NCBI RefSeq assembly: GCF_904846625.1
Contig: NZ_CAJHBL010000002.1
Location: 372,001 to 436,000 of the forward strand
Reading direction: 5' to 3'
DNA from: Psychrobacter sp. JCM 18900
GTDB taxonomy: Bacteria > Pseudomonadota > Gammaproteobacteria > Pseudomonadales > Moraxellaceae
DNA length: 64,000 nt
Shown here piece after piece: positions 54,233-62,981 of this stretch. The position numbers and the translations under genes are program-made. Below the pieces are notes generated by a model, which was given only the letters and a program-made list of their open reading frames with translations, was not told the DNA's origin and made no database searches. Numbering within the stretch: the stretch's first letter is position 1; each line of letters begins with the position of its first letter.

Positions 54233-54338
54233 CACGTCATATTGAGACGGCAAAGATAAAAGTTAGGGTTCAACAAGAACTAGCATCAGAATTAACGTGA
54301 CTATCAAATCACTACCACCAAATCACTAAGGGGCGACC

Positions 54339-55733
54339 GTGTTAGACATTATTGGTATTGGCGTAGGGCCGTTTAATCTAAGTTTGGCGGCATTACTGAC
54401 AAAGACCGACGTAACCGCCAAGTTTTTTGAGCAAAAGGCTGAGTTTAATTGGCATAAAGGCATGATATTGCCAAACACCACACTACAAGTGCCTTTTATG
54501 GCAGACTTGGTGACATTGATAGACCCAACCAGTCCGTATTCTTTTTTGAATTATTTGCATACTCAGCACCGATTGCTCAAGTTTTACTTTTTAGAAGAGT
54601 TTAAAATTTATCGTAAAGAGTACAACCACTATTGCCAATGGGTAGCAGGGCAGTTGGATAGTCTGAATTTTGATGCAGCAGTGATCGACGTGGCATTTGA
54701 CGATACCAATGATGGATTTGTAGTGACAGTCTCTGAACAAGGCACACAAAACACCTATCATGCTAAAAATCTGGTCATAGGAACGGGCACACAGGCCACG
54801 CTACCACCATCGTTGCAAGACATTGCCAAACAAGCGCCTAACCGCTGTATGCATACCGCCCATTTTGCAGATAATTTTGATTTGGACAGCCTCAATGCTA
54901 GTAGCCTTGATCTGAATAGCACCAAGACCGACAACAAGCTGACCAAAATATTGGTGTTGGGATCTGGGCAGTCCTCAGCAGAGGTGTATCGAACGCTGTT
55001 TGATCAGCAGTTTGATGGCGATGATAGTACTAATGATGACCCTAAGTTTCAGCTAGATTGGATGACGCGCTCGGCAGGATTTTTCCCCATGGAGTACTCG
55101 CCATTAGGTTTAGAGCATTTTAGCCCGGCTTATACAGATTACTTTTATCATTTAGACTCAGCAACCAAGCCACAAGTTACTGCCAAGCAAGACCTGCTCT
55201 ATAAAGGCATGGGCTTTGAGACCATACGCGATATTTACCACCGCCTCTATGAGCGCAGTATTACTAATCAAGATTTGTATTCGACGTTGCTATCCAACTG
55301 TGAAGTGGTTGAGGCTACTCTGATAACAATGCTAGAAGATCCAGAACCGACAGACACCATAAAACTGGTAGGTAGACAGCGTGAACAGAATCAAGATTTT
55401 ACTGCTGAGTATGACTGTGTGATTGCTGGTACAGGCTATCGTTACGGTCTGCCTGCGTGTTTAAAAACGATACTGCCTGCCATCGCGCATGATGCGTTTG
55501 ATCAGCCAGTCATTGATAGAGACTATGCACTGAAGTATGTGCTAACAGATCAAAAAGATAATGCGACTGATGGCAAAATTTTTGTACAAAACCAGGAAGT
55601 GCATACCCATGGCGTTGGCGCACCAGACTTGGGGTTGGGGGCTTATCGAGCAGGGTGTATCGTCAATCAATTAACGGGTGAACAGACTTACGATACCGAT
55701 GCCTTAAAAGTGTTTCAAAATTTTGGCGCGTAA
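54339..55733 (+). CDS. Lysine/ornithine-type N-monooxygenase (RhbE/IucD-like)
   Basis: A 464-residue FAD/NADPH N-hydroxylase. The FAD site is IIGIGVGPFNLSLAALL, the NADPH site VLGSGQSSAEVYRTLF and the C-terminal substrate motif IAGTGYRYGLPACL. It would hydroxylate the free amine of 1,3-diaminopropane (or its derivative) to give the future hydroxamate. GTG start with AAGGGG 5 bases before. It lies between synthetase 1 and the acyltransferase, the arrangement of rhizobactin-type operons. Confidence 0.9.
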   Translation: MLDIIGIGVGPFNLSLAALLTKTDVTAKFFEQKAEFNWHKGMILPNTTLQVPFMADLVTLIDPTSPYSFLNYLHTQHRLLKFYFLEEFKIYRKEYNHYCQWVAGQLDSLNFDAAVIDVAFDDTNDGFVVTVSEQGTQNTYHAKNLVIGTGTQATLPPSLQDIAKQAPNRCMHTAHFADNFDLDSLNASSLDLNSTKTDNKLTKILVLGSGQSSAEVYRTLFDQQFDGDDSTNDDPKFQLDWMTRSAGFFPMEYSPLGLEHFSPAYTDYFYHLDSATKPQVTAKQDLLYKGMGFETIRDIYHRLYERSITNQDLYSTLLSNCEVVEATLITMLEDPEPTDTIKLVGRQREQNQDFTAEYDCVIAGTGYRYGLPACLKTILPAIAHDAFDQPVIDRDYALKYVLTDQKDNATDGKIFVQNQEVHTHGVGAPDLGLGAYRAGCIVNQLTGEQTYDTDALKVFQNFGA

Positions 55734-55811
55734 TGTTTTATAAGACTTGTATTTCATAAAAATCCTATTAATCACATAACAATATAACTGTATAACAATC
55801 AGGAGTCAGTC

Positions 55812-56414
55812 ATGCCGACTATCACCCAAAACCTACCCGATACGTTTAGCATTGAAGCTTATCAAAAGACGTTTGCGTTGAGACCTGTCAAATACCCAGA
55901 TGATATGCCATTGCTGTATAAATGGATGCATGCTGAGCATGTGGTCGATCAGTGGCAGCTACATCTCCCGATGCCGCAGCTAAAAACACATTTTGAAAAA
56001 ATGCTAGCCGACGATCATCAGCGTCTCTACCTTATACTTTGTGATGATAAGCCGATTGGCTATACAGAGATTTATGAAACGGCTCGTGACCGGTTGTCTC
56101 AGTATTACAAAGCCAAAGAGACGGACATGGGCTGGCATATTTTGCTTGGCGATCCAGCGGTGGTTGGCAAAGGCTATCTCAAGCCAACAGGCATGATGAT
56201 CAGCAAGTTTATATTTGAGCATACTGAGGCCAAAAAAATCGTAGTCGAGCCGGATAGTAAGGTTGAGGTATATCAATGGATTGCTGATAGCTTCGCTTAT
56301 AGAGTGCAACGTCTGATTGAGATGCCAGAAAAAACCGCCTCATTGTATTTTTGCAATCGCGATGAGTTTCTAGAATCTAGAGGTTATCTCAGCTTTTATG
56401 GTGCCGTTGCTTAA
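55812..56414 (+). CDS. GNAT acyltransferase for siderophore hydroxamate (RhbD/IucB-like)
   Basis: A 200-residue acetyltransferase of the IucB/RhbD group. FALRPVKYPDDMPLLYKWMHAEHVVDQWQ is the family opening, and GWHILLGDPAVVGKGYLKPTGMMISKFIFE is the acyl-CoA site. It should acylate the N-hydroxylated diamine; whether with acetyl or a longer chain decides between schizokinen-like and acinetoferrin-like products and cannot be read by eye. AGGAG precedes the ATG. The stop overlaps the exporter start (TAATG). Confidence 0.87.
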   Translation: MPTITQNLPDTFSIEAYQKTFALRPVKYPDDMPLLYKWMHAEHVVDQWQLHLPMPQLKTHFEKMLADDHQRLYLILCDDKPIGYTEIYETARDRLSQYYKAKETDMGWHILLGDPAVVGKGYLKPTGMMISKFIFEHTEAKKIVVEPDSKVEVYQWIADSFAYRVQRLIEMPEKTASLYFCNRDEFLESRGYLSFYGAVA

Positions 56415-57898
56415 TGAGCAACGCCCCTATAAATAAAGCCTCTACAAATGACTCTCCTATAAACGAAGCCTCTCAGAGTAGTAGTGATGGCTTGAGCAAC
56501 AAACAAGTACAGCAGGTGTTACTGACACTACTGCTCGGCGGTACGGTTGTCAGCTTTAGTAATAGTGCGCTTAACCCAGCCATTCCTGTTTTTATGTCGG
56601 TGTTTGATGTCGATATCGTGATGGGCGGCTGGGTGTTAAATGCTTATGTTTTAGCCATGAGTGTGGGGCTGATGCTGAGTGGCTACTTAAACAAAAAGTT
56701 TCCTTTTAAGCATGTTTATTTGGCGGCAATTTTTGGATTTATGCTGGGCTCAGTCATTGGCATGCTGGCGTCTAGCATGAGCTTTGTCATCTTTGCCAGA
56801 GCCATACAAGGACTGAGTGGCGGTCTGATTATCCCGCTGTCTATTGGTATGCTATATCAGATCTATCCGCAGCAGCAGCACGGTAGAGTAATGGCACTAT
56901 GGGGCATTGTTATTATGATGTCGTTGGCGTTTGGCCCTTTGGTCGGTGCTTACTTGGTTGAGCAGTTTGCGTGGTGGACACTGTTTGCCATTACCTTGCC
57001 ACTCAGTGCAGCGGTCATGGCGTTGGTGTGGCGATTGATACCTGACATACGCTCACATGATAAAAAAAGCCCTTTCGATACCATCGGGTTTGTCAGTTTG
57101 CTTATTTGGCTGCTTGCGATGATGGTTTGGCTGAGCACGCTGAAGATAGACTTCACTGGCCGGCTACTAAGCAGTGATGGCTTATTAAAGATAGCCACTT
57201 TAGGTTTATTGTCTGTCGGATTTTTACTGTCCGCGATGGCTTGGTGGGCATATGAGCGGCGGCAGAAATATCCATTATTAAACGTGCGCTTATTTAACAA
57301 TAAAACCTATTTGCACAGTAATATCATTAGCATTACTCAAACAGTCGGTTTGATGCTGTGTCTCTTACTATTACCCGTGTTGATACAAGATGTGATGGGC
57401 GAGAGTGCTTTATGGACAGGCATTGTCCTGATGGTCGCGACGCTTGTAGCCAGTGTCACCACCCATTACGCTGGCAAGATGGTAGATAAGCAAGGTGCCA
57501 GAGGGATTGGTATCGTAGGAATTGCGATTAGTGCGCTATCTACTTTGATGCTGGCATGGTGCTTGTATCAGCCCACGCTTTGGCTATTAATGTTGATTAT
57601 GAGTATGCGAGGTATCGGAGTGGGTCTAGCATACCTACCAACCACGACCGTTGGATTTAGCAGCTTACCAAAAGACTCTGTCACTGAGGGAGCTGCACTT
57701 AATAACATCAGTCGCCGAATTATCTCTACCATATTTATCACGCTGTCGACCCTTTATATAGGCAGTCGAAGTGCGCAGTTATTAGCAGCAGGTAGTAGTG
57801 ACGGCATGGCAAGCGCGATCCAAGAAATACTGGTGGTCATCGCGGTGATTTTATTATTCACGATTCCTTCAGCGTGCAAATTACCACGATCCCCATAA
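56414..57898 (+). CDS. MFS siderophore exporter (DHA2/EmrB type)
   Basis: A 494-residue major facilitator with about fourteen membrane helices. GWVLNAYVLAMSVGLMLSGYL and RAIQGLSGGLIIPLSIGMLYQIYPQQQHGRVMALWG are DHA2 motif regions. It is translationally coupled to the acyltransferase, so it is probably the exporter of the finished siderophore across the inner membrane. A short hairpin (CACCCCG-TAT-CGGGGTT) follows the stop and separates it from the next transcription unit. Confidence 0.88.
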   Translation: MSNAPINKASTNDSPINEASQSSSDGLSNKQVQQVLLTLLLGGTVVSFSNSALNPAIPVFMSVFDVDIVMGGWVLNAYVLAMSVGLMLSGYLNKKFPFKHVYLAAIFGFMLGSVIGMLASSMSFVIFARAIQGLSGGLIIPLSIGMLYQIYPQQQHGRVMALWGIVIMMSLAFGPLVGAYLVEQFAWWTLFAITLPLSAAVMALVWRLIPDIRSHDKKSPFDTIGFVSLLIWLLAMMVWLSTLKIDFTGRLLSSDGLLKIATLGLLSVGFLLSAMAWWAYERRQKYPLLNVRLFNNKTYLHSNIISITQTVGLMLCLLLLPVLIQDVMGESALWTGIVLMVATLVASVTTHYAGKMVDKQGARGIGIVGIAISALSTLMLAWCLYQPTLWLLMLIMSMRGIGVGLAYLPTTTVGFSSLPKDSVTEGAALNNISRRIISTIFITLSTLYIGSRSAQLLAAGSSDGMASAIQEILVVIAVILLFTIPSACKLPRSP

Positions 57899-57901
57899 AC
57901 A

Positions 57902-57922
57902 AACACCCCGTATCGGGGTTTA
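57902..57922 (+). terminator. Weak terminator after the exporter
   Basis: ACCCCG-TAT-CGGGGT is followed by TTACTTT. The stem is short, so read-through is likely. Confidence 0.5.
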
Positions 57923-57935
57923 CTTTAACTTATTA

Positions 57936-57957
57936 ACGTAAATAATTATCATTCGCT
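57936..57957 (+). promoter_or_regulatory. Fur box upstream of NIS synthetase 2
   Basis: GTAAATAATTATCATTCGC resembles one and a half Fur palindromes. It implies a second iron-regulated promoter inside the biosynthetic region, 60 bases before the start codon. Confidence 0.7.
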
Positions 57958-58018
57958 TTACACGCATCTAAATTCATACTTTTACTTGATTCAATTTTCA
58001 GACAGGAAGCTTATATCT

Positions 58019-59974
58019 ATGTCCAATCATCTAACAAACTCTACCAAAAATAATAATAGTGCAAATGTCACTTATGCAACTAAACCGTGGCAAGCACCTG
58101 TTAATTCTAAAATCATAGCACGCGCTGAGCAACGGGTGATCAAGCAATTGCTACAAGCATTACTATATGAAAATATCATTGATTTTGAATCTAAAAGTGC
58201 GAACAACGCTAATGACAGTGCTAGTAACGAGACGCTGCTGAATTTTGTTATCAAAGCAGGTGATGATATCAGTTATACCGCGCAAGGCCATATTCATTAT
58301 AGTTTTGACATCATCCGCTTAAATGAGTTAAATGTGCAGCGAGTGGTTAATGGTGTTGCCCAAGACGCCATTCTTGAACATGTAATCAGTGATATCTTGC
58401 TCAACATTGAGGGTGCAGAACTCAAAGACAGTTTTATCAAAGAGCTGCGCCATACCTTAGTGAACGAAACACAGTCTCAGATACTGGCTTCTAATATACC
58501 TATGCCTATTGATACGCTCACTTATGAGCAACTCGAAGGCTATTTGACGGCAGGGCATCCTTATCACCCGTGTTTTAAGTCTCGTATCGGTTTTGATTTA
58601 CAAGACAACTATAACTATGGGCCGGAATTTGATCAGAACATCGACGTAGTGTGGTTGGCGGTCAAAAAAGAGCTACTGGTGAGCAATACCACTACTGGTA
58701 TCGATATAAATGAATGGGTGAAAGATTATGTGGGTGCTGATGAATTCGATGCACTTAATGCCAAACTCACAGAAGTGCTTGCAATCATAAACGAGCCAAA
58801 CGAAGGTACGGCTAGTCATGAAGTAGACGAGACGGCTAATAATTATTGCTTAATACCTGCGCATCCTTGGCAATGGCAAAACACCTTAATTCAAGTATTA
58901 CAGCCACTGCTTGCCACGCAAGAAGTTATCTACTTAGGTAGTGCAGGTCATCAGTACCGCGCTCAGCAGTCTATTCGCTCACTGACGATGCTTGGTAATG
59001 CTGATGACAATGTAAATGGTGATACTGACGTTAGTAATAATAAAGCTTACTTAAAGCTGAGTATGCATCTGATTAATACCTCAAGCACGCGAATACTAGC
59101 AAAGCATACCGTGATGAATGCGGCTGTTGTCACCACTTGGTTAAATCAACTGATTGCAGATGACAAGACTGCCCAAGCATTACCCATTGCGTTTTTAGGT
59201 GAGACCGTTGGCGTTAGTCTAGACCATGAGGCGCTACGCACACGTGGCTACCAGCATCCAAATATGTATGGCGGGCTAGCTGCTATTTGGCGAGAAAACG
59301 TGAACCAGTATCTATCAAAAGGTCAAACCGCATTTCCGCTAAATGGTGTCAGTTATATCAATGCTGATGGCTCGCATTTAATAGCACCTTGGCTTGATAA
59401 ATATGGCGTAGAAACATGGATTGCGCAGTTAATTAAGGTCACTGTCACCCCTTTATTACATATCCTGTTTGGTTATGGTGTGGCATTAGAGTGCCATGCG
59501 CAAAACATCGTCTTGGTACATGAAAACGGCTATCCCATAAAAGTCTTGTTAAAAGACTTGCATGACGGGGTTCGCTATTCACCTGAGCACTTAACCCAAC
59601 AACACTTGCGTCCAAATTTTTATAGCTTGCCACCTGCACATGCAGCCTTAAATAGAGGCTCATTCATCGAGACCGAAGATACCGATGGCATTCGGGATAT
59701 GACGGTTGCTTGCTTGTTTTTTGTGGCGTTGTCAGATATTGCGATTTTTATGCAGACGCATCATAACTATGCTGAAGTGGCGTTTTGGCAACAGGTTGCT
59801 GACTGCGTGACTGACTACCAAACCTCTCATCCAGAGCATCAAATACGGTTTGACTTGTTTGATGTATTCGCTGAACAAACGCGCATTGAGTCATTGGCTA
59901 AGCGCCGATTATTCGGAGATAAAGCATTCCCAATTAAATATATCAACAACCCATTGTTTAAAAGTCAGGGGTAA
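58019..59974 (+). CDS. NIS siderophore synthetase 2 (IucA/IucC family, RhbF-like)
   Basis: A 651-residue synthetase. Motifs are GHPYHPCFKSRIGF, IPAHPWQWQ, QQSIRSLTML, LSMHLINTSSTRIL and ALECHAQNIVLVHENGYPIKVLLKDLHDGVRYS, all intact. ATG 58019 has AGGAAG 9 bases before. It would join a second hydroxamate arm to citrate. It begins its own Fur-controlled unit and is followed after four bases by synthetase 3. Confidence 0.9.
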   Translation: MSNHLTNSTKNNNSANVTYATKPWQAPVNSKIIARAEQRVIKQLLQALLYENIIDFESKSANNANDSASNETLLNFVIKAGDDISYTAQGHIHYSFDIIRLNELNVQRVVNGVAQDAILEHVISDILLNIEGAELKDSFIKELRHTLVNETQSQILASNIPMPIDTLTYEQLEGYLTAGHPYHPCFKSRIGFDLQDNYNYGPEFDQNIDVVWLAVKKELLVSNTTTGIDINEWVKDYVGADEFDALNAKLTEVLAIINEPNEGTASHEVDETANNYCLIPAHPWQWQNTLIQVLQPLLATQEVIYLGSAGHQYRAQQSIRSLTMLGNADDNVNGDTDVSNNKAYLKLSMHLINTSSTRILAKHTVMNAAVVTTWLNQLIADDKTAQALPIAFLGETVGVSLDHEALRTRGYQHPNMYGGLAAIWRENVNQYLSKGQTAFPLNGVSYINADGSHLIAPWLDKYGVETWIAQLIKVTVTPLLHILFGYGVALECHAQNIVLVHENGYPIKVLLKDLHDGVRYSPEHLTQQHLRPNFYSLPPAHAALNRGSFIETEDTDGIRDMTVACLFFVALSDIAIFMQTHHNYAEVAFWQQVADCVTDYQTSHPEHQIRFDLFDVFAEQTRIESLAKRRLFGDKAFPIKYINNPLFKSQG

Positions 59975-59978
59975 GACG

Positions 59979-62108
59979 ATGCATACATTATTTCCTGTGC
60001 AAAATTCTGTGCAAAACAACCACCTTAATGTAAATCCTGAACCAGATATCGAGGCCATACAATGGTCTTCGATTAGCCATTTGGTAGAGTGCTTTCTATT
60101 AGAGCAGTGGGTGGAAAAGCGCTATATTCAGGTAACAACCACCGCTGAGTATTTAGAAAACCATCAGACGACTCAAGCTCAATACGCGCATCAATTTTTA
60201 GAGTCTCAATTTTTAGAGTCGCTACCACAGCAGTATCAAGATTTTTTTGACCAAGACAACACGTTAATGGTGATGCAAGTTGACCAAGATAGACAGTTAT
60301 TACTACTGGTCGAGCCTGCTTACGCGTCACCGTGGCGACTGTCTAAATCTTGTCTGCCTGTCATACATAACGTCAATGCCAGTCTTAACAGCAATCTTAA
60401 GAGCATCCTTAATAATAGCCATCATGTGAACAGCGCTCTGCTAGAGCCAGTAAGCTCAGCACAGCAGTTGTTAGATATCTTTTTATTAATGATGAATAGT
60501 GCCAGCTTATCTGACGTTGGTGTCTTAAAGCTAAAAGAGAGCTTAGAGGTTTCATTTATAGCGCAGCAACAGTCATCACTGGCAAATATCACAACGGCAG
60601 TTTGTCAGTATCCGCATTGGCATCAAACCTTGATTGCAGCGGAGCAGTGGGCATCACTGATGGATCGTCCGTTTCATCCACTGGCAAAAGGTAAGTTAGG
60701 ATTTACGGCAACAGAATACCAATGTTATATGGCAGAGTTTAATCAGCCTATCAAGCTGGTATGGGTCGCCATCGCCAAAAGCCATGTCATGGTGGCAGAG
60801 CATGTTAAAGACATGACAATACAAAATCCAGCGTCTTATCTTTTGGATACTACGCAGCAGCAGAGTTTGATGCGAGAGCTAGATGACAAAGGTATTGCAG
60901 ACACGCACATTGCGATGCCCGTACACCCTTGGCAAATGATTCATGTGGTTGATGACATGTATGCCGACGATCTTGCCAGTGGCACAGTTGTCGCCCTGAC
61001 TTTTGAAGCGCTTATCACTTATGCCAGCTCATCCATGCGCAGTATGTTAATTGATGCTGATACGCCAAATAGCATTAAGCTGCCTATAGGTGTATACGCA
61101 CTAAACTCAAAGCGCTACTTGCCAGCCCTCAAGCTGATCAATAGTGAAAAAAACCAAGCCATATTGATGCAGGCAAGAACGTTAGACCCTGTACTATCAG
61201 CACAGCTACGGTTATGGGATGAGCGCCTATGGTGGGGCTATATGTCTCCGTCTCATTTGCATGATAAAAGCGCTATCAATCCCTATTTTTATCAAGAAAA
61301 ACCCACGCATTTAGGCGCGATGCTACGCCAATTACCAGCAGATCTGTGTGACGATGCGATTCAACTGTTACCCATGGCAAGCTTGGGTATGTTGGTCTAC
61401 AAGCAAGGTGTTAGCCATCATATTTTTGACGGGATTGTTCAGGAGGGTATTCATAGTACTACCCAGAATAGTAGCCAAAACAGTGCTCAAGATAGCATCG
61501 AAGGCGCGCTACAGAATAAAAAACTTGCTGTCATAGCGTGCTTTAAGAATCTTTGTGATGTATTTTTGGGGACGATGCTGCGCTGTCTACGCCTAGGGTT
61601 TGCGCCTGAGATGCACGGGCAAAATATTGTTATCGTATTAAAAGACAATCGTTTTACCAGTCTATTATTGCGTGACCATGACTCCGTACGTATCCATCTA
61701 CCATGGCTGGCACGTCATCAAATAGCAGATCCTGAGTATTTAAGCCCACCAGATTTTAAAAACCGTCTATATCGAGAGACGCCGCAAGCACTGATATTCT
61801 ATCTACAGTCGCTAGGGTTATTAGTTAACATCCGAGCGATTATCGAGTCATTGGTTGAGCACTATCATATTAATGAAGATACGCTGTGGCACAAGGCAAT
61901 GATAAGTATCGAGGAATCCTTGGTTACTATCGATTTTGATGACGATCAGCGTCAGGTTATTCGTAATGAGCTATTGAACAGTTCACATTACCCGCATAAG
62001 ACATTGCTATTGCCTGTGATTGCCCGTGGCTCTGATCCTCATGGCAGTATGCCCGCCGGAGAAAGTAAAACAATCAATCCATTCAAGCGTGTCAAGAATA
62101 GTGGGTAA
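59979..62108 (+). CDS. NIS siderophore synthetase 3 (IucA/IucC family), extra copy
   Basis: A 709-residue IucA/IucC protein, longer than the usual 580-650. Its motifs are divergent: HPLAKGKLGFTATEYQ (Lys where the first two have Arg), MPVHPWQMIHV, SSMRSMLID, SIKLPIGVYALNSKRYLP, FAPEMHGQNIVIVL and LLRDHDSVRIHLPWL. The last parts match the IucA/C C-terminal FhuF-like domain. It has a Ser/Gln/Asn-rich insert near residues 490-505. GGGG precedes ATG 59979. Rhizobactin/schizokinen pathways need only two synthetases, so a third one suggests an additional coupling step or different building block. Confidence 0.85.
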   Translation: MHTLFPVQNSVQNNHLNVNPEPDIEAIQWSSISHLVECFLLEQWVEKRYIQVTTTAEYLENHQTTQAQYAHQFLESQFLESLPQQYQDFFDQDNTLMVMQVDQDRQLLLLVEPAYASPWRLSKSCLPVIHNVNASLNSNLKSILNNSHHVNSALLEPVSSAQQLLDIFLLMMNSASLSDVGVLKLKESLEVSFIAQQQSSLANITTAVCQYPHWHQTLIAAEQWASLMDRPFHPLAKGKLGFTATEYQCYMAEFNQPIKLVWVAIAKSHVMVAEHVKDMTIQNPASYLLDTTQQQSLMRELDDKGIADTHIAMPVHPWQMIHVVDDMYADDLASGTVVALTFEALITYASSSMRSMLIDADTPNSIKLPIGVYALNSKRYLPALKLINSEKNQAILMQARTLDPVLSAQLRLWDERLWWGYMSPSHLHDKSAINPYFYQEKPTHLGAMLRQLPADLCDDAIQLLPMASLGMLVYKQGVSHHIFDGIVQEGIHSTTQNSSQNSAQDSIEGALQNKKLAVIACFKNLCDVFLGTMLRCLRLGFAPEMHGQNIVIVLKDNRFTSLLLRDHDSVRIHLPWLARHQIADPEYLSPPDFKNRLYRETPQALIFYLQSLGLLVNIRAIIESLVEHYHINEDTLWHKAMISIEESLVTIDFDDDQRQVIRNELLNSSHYPHKTLLLPVIARGSDPHGSMPAGESKTINPFKRVKNSG

Positions 62109-62112
62109 AATT

Positions 62113-62778
62113 ATGAAATACCATAATGAGAACATAATGAATGATATTGATATTCGCGACCTTATAAACAGTTATAAAGAGATAGGTACCTCTACCATTG
62201 GTCATCTGACGGAAAAGGGGTATTTACCAGATATCAAAGCACTGAATTCATGCACGGCTACTATAGTCGGCCGAGTGTTGACGGTGCAACTAACCTCGGA
62301 CAACACGGATGTGATCAATCAGGCATTGATTCAAGCAGCGCCAAATGATGTGTTATGTATTGATGCTCAGATATTGGGCGTGAAAGCATGTTGGGGAGCA
62401 CTACGCACTTGCGCCGCTATCTACGAGAAACTGTCTGCGGTCATTGTTATTGGACAGGCGACTGATTCGCTACAGATTCAACAATTGGGATTTCCTGTAT
62501 TTGCACAAGGTATCAGTGCTGTGACCACCTTTAAAAGCGATCACATACAAGGCACGCTAGCATCCGATATTGCCTATCGCTTTGGTGAGCAGACAACGAT
62601 GATCCGTTCAGGCGATATCGCTATGATGGATAATGATGGCGTGTTTATACTGCCTGTTGATGTCGCGCAGCAGCTATTACCAGATTGCCAAAAAAAGCAC
62701 AAAGAAGATGAGGTGAAGTTTCAGATATTTTTTGAGGCGTATCGTAATAATCAGCTAGATAAGTTGTTTGAGAGCTAG
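62113..62778 (+). CDS. RraA-like family protein (HMG/CHA aldolase fold), end of siderophore operon
   Basis: A 221-residue RraA-fold protein, five bases after synthetase 3. The family core is present (residues about 92-132): ACWGALRTCAAIYEK, then VIVIGQATDSLQIQQLG and FPVFAQG. In HMG/CHA aldolases the corresponding active-site text is GAVRD. Here the Arg position is Thr117 while metal-ligand Asp118 remains. CHA aldolases cleave citrate-like oxo-acids to pyruvate and oxaloacetate, so a role in making or editing a carboxylate for the siderophore is possible but unproven. ATG 62113 is preferred; ATG 62137 is an alternative. Its stop codon lies in a MITE end. Confidence 0.75.
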   Translation: MKYHNENIMNDIDIRDLINSYKEIGTSTIGHLTEKGYLPDIKALNSCTATIVGRVLTVQLTSDNTDVINQALIQAAPNDVLCIDAQILGVKACWGALRTCAAIYEKLSAVIVIGQATDSLQIQQLGFPVFAQGISAVTTFKSDHIQGTLASDIAYRFGEQTTMIRSGDIAMMDNDGVFILPVDVAQQLLPDCQKKHKEDEVKFQIFFEAYRNNQLDKLFES

Positions 62779-62814
62779 GGCGTGTCGCTATTTTGAGATG
62801 AGGATACACCCTAA
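62775..62814 (+). mobile_element. Short MITE derivative (about 40 bp) at the rraA-like stop
   Basis: CTAGGGCGTGTCGCTA ... TGAGGATACACCCTAA. Both termini of the 176-bp element are recognisable, with almost no interior. The TAG of its left CTAG is the stop codon of the rraA-like gene. Confidence 0.65.
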
Positions 62815-62862
62815 TACCATGAGAAGATAAACTTACATTATTGTAAATACACCTAGAAATAA

Positions 62863-62888
62863 AAACGATTATCATTTAGAATGCGATT
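62863..62888 (+). promoter_or_regulatory. Fur box upstream of the TonB-dependent receptor
   Basis: AACGATTATCATTTAGAATGCGATT contains ATTATCATT and a looser second half. It lies about 95 bases before the receptor start and fits iron-repressed expression. Confidence 0.7.
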
Positions 62889-62981
62889 CACAAAGTTAGT
62901 ACACACAGTATTATTAGCTAAATATAACGCATACCACTATTTGACTACCCAACTAAGTGAAATAACCTAAGTGAAATAATT

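Noticed and set aside
49357..62108. Aerobactin biosynthesis
   Set aside because: dat and ddc supply 1,3-diaminopropane rather than lysine, and three synthetases are present, unlike iucABCD.
49357..62108. Achromobactin or staphyloferrin B cluster
   Set aside because: Those have three synthetases and a decarboxylase but no N-hydroxylase/acyltransferase pair, which is present here.
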